Shown in pieces: positions 1-5,623 of a DNA stretch of 5,623 nucleotides (its first letter is position 1; every line of letters starts with the position of its first letter). The stretch comes from Candidatus Zixiibacteriota bacterium (GTDB lineage Bacteria > Zixibacteria > MSB-5A5 > JAABVY01). A program made the translations under genes and the position numbers. The stretch spans positions 1 through 5,623 of the forward strand of contig WJIM01000308.1 in assembly GCA_014730285.1 (NCBI GenBank), given 5' to 3'. The notes below the pieces were generated by a model. That model was not told where the DNA came from and made no database searches. It saw only the letters and a program-made list of their open reading frames with translations.

Positions 1-1
1 G

Positions 2-361
2 GTCAAGAACAGCAAGATGTTCAAAAATATCGGCGATCATTCCTGGCTGATGACACAGAGGGACGAGACCGTGATTCTGGGCGTCAAGCGGACATTCCTG
101 CATACCGTGGGCAAAATCGAGTCGATTCATCTGCCCGACAAGGGCGATGAGCTCCGTCAGGGAGGAGTATTCCTGCAGATAATTTCAGCCGACCTGCAGT
201 CGCATTCACTGGTGGCGCCATTATCCGGGACGGTTGCGGAGGTAAACGAAAAAGTCCTGAACGATCCCAATGTTACCCTGCAGGATCCCTATGGCGACGG
301 CTGGCTGATCCGCCTCAAGCCGTCCAAGTTCGAATATGAAATAAAAATGCTGGGTTTGTAG
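2..361 (+). CDS. Glycine cleavage H-protein-like (lipoyl-fold) protein, probably 5'-partial, lacking the lipoyl lysine
   Basis: Counting from the ATG at 17, the 114 residues follow the H-protein pattern: HSW at 8-10 (HEW in true H proteins), a GKIESIHLPDKGDEL strand-turn segment at 32-46, APLSGTVAEVN at 67-77 and DPYGDGWLIRLKPS at 90-103. True H proteins carry aminomethyl groups on a lipoyl-lysine inside an ESVKA motif. Here that segment reads IISADLQSHS (55-64), with no lysine and one extra residue, so the normal carrier role is unlikely. The C-terminus is also short, ending 11 residues after KPS. The ATG at 17 has no Shine-Dalgarno sequence, and the frame is open to the window edge (V-K-N-S-K before it), so the gene may begin outside the window, possibly as part of a longer protein. 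A structural or regulatory lipoyl-like domain is the best description; a symbol such as gcvH is not justified. Confidence 0.72.
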   Translation, partial: VKNSKMFKNIGDHSWLMTQRDETVILGVKRTFLHTVGKIESIHLPDKGDELRQGGVFLQIISADLQSHSLVAPLSGTVAEVNEKVLNDPNVTLQDPYGDGWLIRLKPSKFEYEIKMLGL

Positions 362-380
362 CAAATCCAGGATACAAAAA

Positions 381-411
381 ATACCTCGCCCGGTAAAAAC
401 CGGGCGGGTAT
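381..411 (-). terminator. Strong intrinsic terminator between convergent genes, probably bidirectional
   Basis: A perfect 8-bp stem (387-394 with 399-406, CGCCCGGT/ACCGGGCG) closes an AAAA loop. It extends by five more pairs (381-385 with 407-411) if T386 is bulged. Read on the minus strand, the hairpin is followed by a T-run (complement of the A-run at 376-381), making it a good terminator for the GEVED-dockerin gene that ends at 428. On the plus strand the tail (TTCTGTT) is poorer but may also serve the H-like gene ending at 361. Confidence 0.8.
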
Positions 412-427
412 TCTGTTATCTCCCCTT

Positions 428-2659
428 TTAGCAATCAGGTACACCATCACCATCTGTATCGCAGGGATCGTTTCCTCCGATAAAGATGAAATTAATAATC
501 CAGACAGCATCAGAGACATTGACCGTGCCGTCGCAGTTCACATCCCCGCTCGAAAGCGGATCGGGCGGATCGCCGCCGATGAAAACATAATTTATGACAT
601 AAACGGCATCGCTGATATTAACATTGGTATCTCCATTGGCATCGCCGCAGCCTGCAGGAGGCACGTAGCCGTCACATTCATCGGGAATGAAATTGCCGTT
701 GGCATCTTCGGAGAAGCCGTCCTCGATATCCTGATCATCGGGAGTGCCGTTGTCGTTGCAATCCTGATAAGGCTGCGCTTCATCCGGCGAATATCCCGTA
801 AGCGGCAGGAAAATATCGTCGAGGTATCCGTCAAGAAATTCGAACTGTATAAACTCCGGAATATACTCTGCCGGAAGCGGGATGGAAAATTCGGTCCAGC
901 TCTCAGCCTCGGGCAGAGTTCCGACAAGCGGATCTCCGGTACCCAGAATCGTGTATGTTCCGCCGATTCCTTTATACCAGAATTCCACAGCTTCCGGTAT
1001 GGTCTCTTCGGGAATCATGGGAGAGACTTCGTATCCGCCATTAAACAATCGGGCTGAAGATGGCGCTGAATTGAAGTCATCCGTTACCAGGTCGGCAAAA
1101 CCCGAGGGCTGAGTTGTATAGAAACTGAATGCCGTGAAATCCGGATCGGGGAACGGCACGGGCTCATCCGGATCCTCGAATTTTTCCCACAATCCGCCAT
1201 GCACGAAATGCACCTCGGCATTCTGTCCCGGATGCGGTCCCAGGGTGCTCTGGGGAACCGTGTAATTGTAAGGATCGTCGTATCCGGGTACGGCGGTATG
1301 ATTTGCTATTTCCGAGCCACAGGCCTTGGCAATCAGCTTTGAGGCGTAACGTCTGTAACGCGGTGGATCGGGATAGCAGGCATTGAAAAATTTCGTACCG
1401 GCCCGCCAGTTGGTTACCGGCGCTACTCCTTCTTCATCCTTGGTGAAATTGATCGGATCATCCGGATGAGCCCCGGGCAGAGTCAAATTCGGGCCGGCGG
1501 GAGGACATACAAGCGGTGGTGCCGCCAGTCCCGGAGGAGCGCCAGTTTGCGTAACAATCGGTTCCATACCCCTGCCCTCAACCAGTTTATATCCATAAAT
1601 CCCAACCAGGGCGTCGGCATTATCGCATCCGCCGTTCAAATTTGCCGTCGTAAACGACAGTCCAAAGTCAACCCCACCATCAGCACAGGCCGGAGTAAGT
1701 ATCACTCGTCTGCGGAGATCGAAAGGCGGACGGGGATAGGTAGCCTTAGCAAAAAACAGGAAGCAGTCCGGCTTGGGCGCGCCCGGCGGCGGATTGGGCT
1801 GCAGGAAACGCCGCAATACGATGCCGTAAGGGCGGCTGCCGGTGGTCGGCATGGCCATGGGATTGGAATAATAGCTTAATAGAAAATCCTCAACCTCACC
1901 TGTGGCCGTAACAGTCGAGGGCATAGTCGCATCCCACATACCTATTCCGACAGGCGGATTATCCCGGTATTTTGCGCCAATCCTTTCATTGGATACAATT
2001 ACCCTGACCCAGACATCCTCGGTGGGATTTGCCATGCGGAAGAATGATAATGTATGCAGTACTGTCTGATCCGCGCCCTGAAACACCGCGAAATCTTCGA
2101 AAGCCCATTCCTTATTCCAGGTAAAAACCTGCGTACCGAATAAATAACCGTCTTTCCACTGGCCGTCGCGATTCTGATCGACAAAAACATTGATAAACAG
2201 CGTATCATCGGGATTATGCGAAGCTGTAGTCGTAATATCTATCGCGAATGACGCCAATGGGTTAGGTCCCGGAGTGGGATGTGTACCCTCCAGAAGTATC
2301 AGCGGATAACAGTCGTTTTCCGGCAGCGCCGGATCCTGCTGAGTATCCGTCTTGATGGAGGGGGCAATTACTCCCAGTTGAAATTCGGCTCCGCTGTTGA
2401 CATAAGTGCCATGATCGTGCATCGGCATGAAGACCGTATTGGTGTGATTGTAGTATGATACAAAGCGCGATAGCACTCCCGGATATGCTTCAATATTGTC
2501 AACCGCATCTCCAACCGGAGCATCACCGTAATCTCCTGACGGTCCGGCTGAGGCCGCTGATGGCAATAAAACCAGTAGCGGAATAAGGAAACAGGCGGCC
2601 CAGGGTATGAAATGGCGCCTGTGTCCTCGATTTTTTACTAAGGATAAAAATTCGGACAT
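428..2659 (-). CDS. Secreted GEVED-domain protein with C-terminal dockerin-like repeats
   Basis: The 743-residue start at 2659 is chosen because GGAGG (complement of 2664-2668) lies 4 nt upstream; an in-frame ATG 13 codons earlier has no such site. Residues 1-38 form a signal peptide: basic (KNRGHRR), hydrophobic (CFLIPLLVLL), then an ASA cleavage site. The mature protein begins with DYGDAP at 43-48 and reaches the hallmark GEVEDF at 254-259, which together define a GEVED-type extracellular beta domain. Residues about 267-525 are Pro- and Cys-rich and unrecognised. Residues about 527-617 look like a beta-sandwich (FWYKG, WTEFSIPL, LDDIF). Residues 633-662 are a DCNDNG...NGNFIPDEC calcium-loop linker. 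Residues 671-733 are a dockerin-like pair with loops DANGDTNVNISD and DVNCDGTVNVSD, followed by a tail ending in Cys. It is likely exported and surface-bound or released; ligand unknown. It is monocistronic, with its own promoter and terminator. Confidence 0.93.
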   Translation of the reverse strand: MSEFLSLVKNRGHRRHFIPWAACFLIPLLVLLPSAASAGPSGDYGDAPVGDAVDNIEAYPGVLSRFVSYYNHTNTVFMPMHDHGTYVNSGAEFQLGVIAPSIKTDTQQDPALPENDCYPLILLEGTHPTPGPNPLASFAIDITTTASHNPDDTLFINVFVDQNRDGQWKDGYLFGTQVFTWNKEWAFEDFAVFQGADQTVLHTLSFFRMANPTEDVWVRVIVSNERIGAKYRDNPPVGIGMWDATMPSTVTATGEVEDFLLSYYSNPMAMPTTGSRPYGIVLRRFLQPNPPPGAPKPDCFLFFAKATYPRPPFDLRRRVILTPACADGGVDFGLSFTTANLNGGCDNADALVGIYGYKLVEGRGMEPIVTQTGAPPGLAAPPLVCPPAGPNLTLPGAHPDDPINFTKDEEGVAPVTNWRAGTKFFNACYPDPPRYRRYASKLIAKACGSEIANHTAVPGYDDPYNYTVPQSTLGPHPGQNAEVHFVHGGLWEKFEDPDEPVPFPDPDFTAFSFYTTQPSGFADLVTDDFNSAPSSARLFNGGYEVSPMIPEETIPEAVEFWYKGIGGTYTILGTGDPLVGTLPEAESWTEFSIPLPAEYIPEFIQFEFLDGYLDDIFLPLTGYSPDEAQPYQDCNDNGTPDDQDIEDGFSEDANGNFIPDECDGYVPPAGCGDANGDTNVNISDAVYVINYVFIGGDPPDPLSSGDVNCDGTVNVSDAVWIINFIFIGGNDPCDTDGDGVPDC

Positions 2660-2663
2660 AAAT

Positions 2664-2668
2664 CCTCC
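2664..2668 (-). promoter_or_regulatory. Ribosome binding site that fixes the start of the GEVED-dockerin gene
   Basis: The complement reads GGGAGGATTT before ATG, so the GGAGG core lies 4 nt from the start at 2659. The upstream in-frame ATG at 2698 lacks a comparable motif and would place 13 extra polar residues before the signal peptide. Confidence 0.75.
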
Positions 2669-2696
2669 CGAGGATTTAAAATTATATGATATAACC

Positions 2697-2721
2697 AATA
2701 CCGGATAGCGGGACCGGTATT
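2697..2721 (-). repeat. Inverted repeat (hairpin) in the leader of the GEVED-dockerin gene
   Basis: AATACCGG at 2697-2704 pairs perfectly with CCGGTATT at 2714-2721 around a 9-nt loop. In the transcript it would sit about 28 nt upstream of the Shine-Dalgarno core, with no T-run after it on the minus strand. A role in mRNA stability or translation control is therefore more plausible than termination. It matches no riboswitch I recognise. Confidence 0.5.
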
Positions 2722-2760
2722 TCTGCTTCGCTCGAATGTTGCCATTTCAAATCAAGAGGT

Positions 2761-2795
2761 GCGGATAGCGTTAAAATAAGATAATTATCATCCGC
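2761..2795. repeat. Inverted repeat near the predicted transcription start of the GEVED-dockerin gene
   Basis: GCGGAT (2761-2766) and ATCCGC (2790-2795) form arms separated by 23 nt. Just inside the right arm lies the perfect 10-bp palindrome GATAATTATC (2780-2789). The right arm falls about 5 to 10 nt downstream of the predicted -10 box, where an operator would be expected. It could also form a short 5'-end hairpin in the mRNA. CGGATAGCG in the left arm recurs at 2702-2710, inside the leader hairpin. Confidence 0.4.
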
Positions 2796-2799
2796 ATTC

Positions 2800-2827
2800 A
2801 AAATATAAATATGATAATATTTGTCAA
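2800..2827 (-). promoter_or_regulatory. Predicted sigma-70-type promoter for the GEVED-dockerin gene
   Basis: On the minus strand, a perfect TTGACA (complement of 2822-2827) is followed after 16 nt by TATTTT (complement of 2800-2805). Transcription would start near 2793, giving a leader of about 135 nt. The -35 region lies only about 15 nt past the operon terminator at 2843-2877, so the gene is transcriptionally separated from the operon. The 19-bp block at 2813-2831 covering the -35 matches 5426-5444 in the operon promoter at 18 of 19 positions. Confidence 0.6.
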
Positions 2828-2842
2828 GTATTAATTGGAAAT

Positions 2843-2877
2843 AAAAAAATTCCCGCCCATTTTGATGAGCGGGAATT
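2843..2877 (-). terminator. Intrinsic terminator of the fibre/dockerin operon
   Basis: AATTCCCGC (2848-2856) pairs perfectly with GCGGGAATT (2869-2877). After one mismatch, three further inner pairs close a TTTG loop. On the minus strand the stem is followed by seven T residues (complement of 2843-2849). It sits 11 bp past the stop codon of the small dockerin gene at 2889, as expected for the end of a minus-strand transcript. Confidence 0.87.
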
Positions 2878-2888
2878 ATAATTTCAGA

Positions 2889-3374
2889 TCAGCATTCAGT
2901 TTCTGAATCACCATCAGTATCGCAGGGATCGTTCCCTCCGATAAAAACATAGTTTATGACCCAGACGGCATCGGAGACATTTACCGTATTATCACAGTTG
3001 GAATCTCCGCTGTCATAAGGTACGGGAGGGCCACCCCCTATGAAAACGAAGTTTATTATATAGACCGCATCACTGACATTAACTGTCATATCGCTGTTGG
3101 CATCACCGCAGATAAAATCAGGTTCTCCCAGGCCAAAATCCTGCCAATAGCCCTGTGCCAACTGATAACTATTGGAACTGCTCATCCCCACGCTGGCTTG
3201 GGATGTTGTGCTGGACAGATGATAGCTTCCTGAACTCGTACTGCTGCCGCCTGAAGCGACAACCTGCCATTTGATCTGCTCGCCGGTTTGCGGATCAGCG
3301 CTTCCGCGAGTCTCTTCTCCAATCAAAAAGACCGGGATTAATATCAGGATAATCGATAAGAATATATATCTCAT
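2889..3374 (-). CDS. Small secreted protein with a WQVVASGG/GYW repeat domain and dockerin-like repeats
   Basis: The start at 3374 (161 residues) follows AAGGGGGAGGG, which begins inside the stop codon of the upstream gene. In-frame ATGs 12 and 14 codons upstream (beginning MEMK and MKTM) would overlap that gene and push the signal peptide inward. Residues 1-26 are a signal peptide (RYIFLSIILILIPVFLIG, cleavage uncertain, perhaps near GSA). Residues 36-79 run from WQVVASGG through Ser/Thr/Gly-rich SYHLSS and SYQLAQGYWQDF, a short beta motif seen in secreted proteins of FCB-group candidate phyla; its function is unknown. Residues 89-161 are a dockerin-like pair with calcium loops DANSDMTVNVSD and DSNCDNTVNVSD, ending in Cys. 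This dockerin is 54/73 identical to that of the GEVED protein. The gene is second in an operon after the S74 fibre gene, with a 10-bp gap suggesting translational coupling. It is possibly a surface adaptor or anchor. Confidence 0.88.
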   Translation of the reverse strand: MRYIFLSIILILIPVFLIGEETRGSADPQTGEQIKWQVVASGGSSTSSGSYHLSSTTSQASVGMSSSNSYQLAQGYWQDFGLGEPDFICGDANSDMTVNVSDAVYIINFVFIGGGPPVPYDSGDSNCDNTVNVSDAVWVINYVFIGGNDPCDTDGDSETEC

Positions 3375-3384
3375 ACCCTCCCCC

Positions 3385-5265
3385 TTACTGTTTGGATGCA
3401 TGGTTTTCATTTCCATTTTCGCTGCTTTCGCGCTCAGCCATCAGGATTTCCATCATTGCCTCCAGATTCGCGATCCTGGCTTCATACTCGGCGTTTTCCT
3501 GCTTTTCGGCTCTGGCATCTTCAATCTTTAAGTTCAATTCATCGATCATTTTCTGCTGATCCTTTACGGCCTCGATAAGAACAACGGTGAGCTTGCCGTA
3601 ATCGATGGAATAATAGCCGTCGGCGTTTTTATTCACAACCTCCGGAACCACATCTTTCAGGTCCTGGGCGATCAGGCCGATTTGCCGAGCCTCGGAAAAC
3701 TCATAGCCGGGGTAATCATCGGTCTTCCAGTCATAGCTGACACCCTGTACCATTTGCAATTTGCCGAGAGCGTTATCAATGCGATCGATATTCTGTTTGA
3801 ATCGAGCATCAGAACATGAACCGATCGTACCCGTAGCGCAAACATCACCGCCCACCGTAAGCGTTGCAATCCGCTCGGGGGTGCCGACGCTGACAGTACC
3901 CTTTAAAAGGGCATTGCCTTCACGATCCAGCTTAACTGTAGTGTCGGGTGTCGAACCTGACTCCTTTTTGATAATACTGATTTCACCTGACCCTGAATCT
4001 GCGCCAAGACTGATCTTCACGCCTTCTTCACTTATTCCAAACGAGCTTCGGGTATCAAAACTCATTATCGAGATAGTCGTATCGTCGGTGTCAGTATTCC
4101 TGAATACTATTCCGGCTTTATTATTATCTATGAAGCCGCTCAGCGCCCGCTTGGCATCCGCCTTGGAAATTACTGAACTGCAAACTTCCTGGCTTACCGT
4201 TGTGGTGACTGCCGATGTATCTCCGGCCGGAGATACAGACAGACAACTTGCTTCATAAAGCAGGGGAGTGGCCTTATCTACTCTCTTCGAAATAAGCTCT
4301 CCATCGGTAAAGCTCAATGTGTTTGAGGCGCCGCTGTCATCCAGAGTAGTTTCGCTGGATGATGAATCGCTGCCGTTTGAACGCGACCGGAGAGATTGAT
4401 AAATAAAGGGTGTGGCCTTATCCGTGCGTTTGCTGAACACTACTCCATCGGTTGAGCTTAATGTGTGAGATGAGCCCGTTTCATCGACAGTAGTTTCTGA
4501 CGACGATGAATCGCTGCCTGTTTTATGTGTAACCAGCCGTTCATAAAGAAGCGGTGTCGATTTATCATAAGATGAACTTCTTCCCGCCGTATTCTCGGAA
4601 AAAACTGTTCTCGAAAAGCCGCTTTCGTTTAAAGTAGTTTGTTCTGAGGACGAATCTGTATCTCCAACATTCTTGACCAGCTTTTCATAAAGCAGAGGGC
4701 TGGCCTTATCATATCTGCCGGAAGTGCGCAAACCGTCGTCATATTCTATCGATAGTTTCGTCTCGGAATCATCAACTGCCATAAGAATGCCGTCGTCATC
4801 GGCATCCGGATCATTATATATGATCAACTCTCCGTCTTTGGTCCGAATATCTCCTCGCACACGCTGTGTTATCCCCGCTGAGGGTGAACTAACCAGCTTC
4901 TGCCGAGGCGAAAGCACCTCTCCGCCCAGACTGATCTGAAGGTAGGTTTCCCTCAACGGTCCCGCTGAAGTCCCGGAACTCGGACCGAATACATCGGGCA
5001 ATAATGCCGTGGTCGTACCCAGAGTTACAGAATAAAATCCATCTGAAATCGAAACATTCTTGGTTTCCGACCAGAGCAAATTGCCACCTTCGGCACTGTC
5101 GTAAATTTCGTAAGTTATTTGATAGTTGCCGTCAGAAACCGGTTCTCCGGATGAATCCAGAAGCCTTCCCTGCTGAGAGAGCTCGAGGGGTACTGCTGCA
5201 ATGTTTTGAATTGCTGCGAATAACATAACTGAAATAAGTAGAAATAGAACTGAGGATATTTTCAT
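3385..5265 (-). CDS. Secreted tail-fibre-like protein with 48-residue repeats and C-terminal S74 self-cleaving chaperone domain
   Basis: The 626-residue start at 5265 has AGGAGG upstream, with its GGAGG core 6 nt from the ATG. Residues 1-24 are a signal peptide (VLFLLISVMLFAA). Residues about 30-130 match a common bacterial surface module: QQGRLLDSSGEPVSDGNY, an LLWSET segment, DGFYSVTLG, then TYLQISLGGEVLSPRQKLVSSPSA. Residues 179-370 hold four 48-residue repeats, each with DK(A/S)(S/T)P and a Ser/Thr-rich run. Residues about 380-480 are a beta-rich Asp/Ser-rich stalk. The S74 domain begins at SDARFKQNI (485-493), with the Ser485/Lys490 dyad at the family's +5 spacing and GLIAQDL at 530-536. 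Residues about 562-612 form a predicted coiled coil. In this family the domain trimerises the fibre and then cuts itself off before the Ser. No other phage gene is nearby, so it is probably a host surface fibre. First gene of an operon with the small dockerin gene. Confidence 0.93.
   Translation of the reverse strand: MKISSVLFLLISVMLFAAIQNIAAVPLELSQQGRLLDSSGEPVSDGNYQITYEIYDSAEGGNLLWSETKNVSISDGFYSVTLGTTTALLPDVFGPSSGTSAGPLRETYLQISLGGEVLSPRQKLVSSPSAGITQRVRGDIRTKDGELIIYNDPDADDDGILMAVDDSETKLSIEYDDGLRTSGRYDKASPLLYEKLVKNVGDTDSSSEQTTLNESGFSRTVFSENTAGRSSSYDKSTPLLYERLVTHKTGSDSSSSETTVDETGSSHTLSSTDGVVFSKRTDKATPFIYQSLRSRSNGSDSSSSETTLDDSGASNTLSFTDGELISKRVDKATPLLYEASCLSVSPAGDTSAVTTTVSQEVCSSVISKADAKRALSGFIDNNKAGIVFRNTDTDDTTISIMSFDTRSSFGISEEGVKISLGADSGSGEISIIKKESGSTPDTTVKLDREGNALLKGTVSVGTPERIATLTVGGDVCATGTIGSCSDARFKQNIDRIDNALGKLQMVQGVSYDWKTDDYPGYEFSEARQIGLIAQDLKDVVPEVVNKNADGYYSIDYGKLTVVLIEAVKDQQKMIDELNLKIEDARAEKQENAEYEARIANLEAMMEILMAERESSENGNENHASKQ
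4156..4731 (-). repeat. Four tandem 144-bp coding repeats (48 residues each) in the fibre gene
   Basis: The conserved Asp of the DK motif falls at residues 186, 234, 282 and 330, exactly 48 residues apart with no indel. Units are 4588-4731, 4444-4587, 4300-4443 and 4156-4299. Consensus features are DKATPLLYE, then GSDSSSSETT, a DxSG-like turn and STDG. Units 2 and 3 are 26/48 identical; unit 4 is the most diverged and gains two cysteines. A degenerate half-unit may precede unit 1 (residues 165-187). Exact phase at only about half identity implies old duplications held in register by structure. Confidence 0.85.
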
Positions 5266-5409
5266 TCTCTTCCTCCTGAAGTTTTATGGGGGTCCAAAAA
5301 GAATTAATTGCGCTGTCAGGTCAAAGGTCTTAATGAGATTGATATCATTTTAAGTTATTTTTTTATGTCCTGCGGAGTTTTTTTAAACCTCACACGTTCC
5401 TGATGCTGG

Positions 5410-5440
5410 ATTATATACAAAAGCGGATAATAATTGTCAA
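5410..5440 (-). promoter_or_regulatory. Predicted promoter of the fibre/dockerin operon
   Basis: The minus strand has a perfect TTGACA (complement of 5435-5440). After 17 nt comes TATATA (complement of 5412-5417), which overlaps a perfect TATAAT (complement of 5410-5415) at 19 nt spacing. Start of transcription near 5403 would give a leader of about 138 nt, similar to the GEVED gene. The rest of that leader (5266-5402) is AT-rich with A/T runs, and I recognise no riboswitch or strong hairpin in it. Confidence 0.68.
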
Positions 5441-5500
5441 GTATATAATTTGAATCGTTTACACACATAGCATTATATCCCACAGAGATTTGACTTTAAA

Positions 5501-5530
5501 TTAACTTTTGATCTGCTAAGCTGTTATATT
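5501..5530 (+). promoter_or_regulatory. Possible promoter for the oxidoreductase gene
   Basis: TTAACT (5501-5506) and TTATAT (5524-5529) are 17 nt apart on the plus strand; TATATT at 5525-5530 is an alternative -10. A better -35 (TTGACT, 5490-5495) has no good -10 at standard spacing. It lies in the divergent region shared with the operon promoter. Confidence 0.3.
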
Positions 5531-5562
5531 TACAATGGTCAATATTGAGGATATTACTGTAG

Positions 5563-5623
5563 ATGAAAAATAACTACGACATCGCGATTATCGGCGGCGG
5601 CATTGTTGGTACCGCCACCGCTA
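5563..5623 (+). CDS. N-terminus of a FAD-dependent oxidoreductase (3'-partial)
   Basis: Only 20 codons are present. They read MKNNYDIAIIGGGIVG followed by TATA, a strand-loop-helix with the GxGxxG dinucleotide-binding motif typical of the DAO/FAD-dependent oxidoreductase superfamily. The spacing and the IIGGGIVG string resemble L-2-hydroxyglutarate oxidase (LhgO) and glycerol-3-phosphate dehydrogenase-type enzymes, but the substrate cannot be told from this fragment. An in-frame TAG directly precedes the ATG, so the start is fixed at or after 5563. The nearest purine-rich site, GAGG at 5547-5550, is 12 nt away and weak. The gene is transcribed away from the fibre operon and continues beyond the window. 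Confidence 0.8.
   Translation, partial: MKNNYDIAIIGGGIVGTATA

Noticed and set aside
1466..1879. 137-codon open frame on the plus strand inside the GEVED-dockerin gene
   Set aside because: It is antisense to a well-supported secreted protein, its product is rich in Arg/Gln/Ser with no recognisable motif, and no convincing ribosome binding site is seen.
2780..2789. GATAATTATC as a Fur-type iron box
   Set aside because: Only the overlapping central hexamers match; a full 19-bp Fur box with three hexamer repeats is not present, and no iron-related gene is nearby.
3761..4258. 165-codon open frame on the plus strand inside the fibre gene
   Set aside because: It lies opposite the stalk and S74-coding region, whose motifs are clear on the other strand; its product shows only the Ser/Val-rich pattern expected of an antisense shadow.
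3385..5265. Fibre gene as a prophage remnant
   Set aside because: It has a Sec-type signal peptide, an N-terminal bacterial surface module and a dockerin-gene operon partner, and no structural, lysis or integration gene is seen nearby.
5332..5349. AATGA/TCATT inverted repeat around TGATATCA in the operon leader
   Set aside because: It is short, wholly AT-rich and expected by chance in such a region; no T-run or second element supports it.
5282..5402. Riboswitch in the leader of about 138 nt of the fibre operon
   Set aside because: No conserved riboswitch core and no terminator or anti-terminator pair could be recognised; the A/T runs alone do not support one.
5535..5573. 12-codon open frame (MVNIEDITVDEK) overlapping the oxidoreductase start
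   Set aside because: It lacks a ribosome binding site, is too short to judge and has no recognisable leader-peptide pattern.

Overview
The window looks like a chromosomal segment of an uncultured, Gram-negative-type environmental bacterium. Two secreted proteins end in dockerin-like repeats with NVSDAVY(I/V)IN and FIGG signatures. One of them also has a DYGDAP/GEVED module and a calcium-loop linker, and a third secreted protein ends in an S74 'tail fiber' domain. From general knowledge, this combination is typical of FCB-group candidate phyla such as Zixibacteria and relatives; that placement is inference, since no marker gene is present. Base composition is moderate in genes and AT-rich between them. 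No tRNA, rRNA, CRISPR array or insertion sequence is seen.

Layout. Left (1-361, + strand): the 3' part of a gene for a glycine-cleavage H-protein-like (lipoyl-fold) protein that lacks the usual lipoylated lysine. It converges on a minus-strand gene, and a strong hairpin at 381-411 separates them. Centre-left (428-2659, - strand): a 743-residue secreted GEVED plus dockerin protein with its own promoter (2800-2827) and a leader of roughly 135 nt containing inverted repeats. Centre-right (2889-5265, - strand): a two-gene operon with a 10-bp gap. A 626-residue secreted fibre-like protein carries four 48-residue repeats and an S74 chaperone domain, and is followed by a 161-residue secreted repeat-dockerin protein; a clear intrinsic terminator (2843-2877) ends the operon. 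Right (5563-5623, + strand): the first 20 codons of a FAD-dependent oxidoreductase, divergent from the operon.

How they may work together: the three minus-strand genes all encode exported proteins. The operon promoter and the GEVED-gene promoter share a 19-bp block with 18 identical bases spanning the -35 element, and the two dockerins are 54/73 identical. This suggests one co-regulated set of cell-surface or extracellular proteins. The flanking plus-strand genes look metabolic and unrelated. No cohesin partner is in the window, so any assembly is inference.
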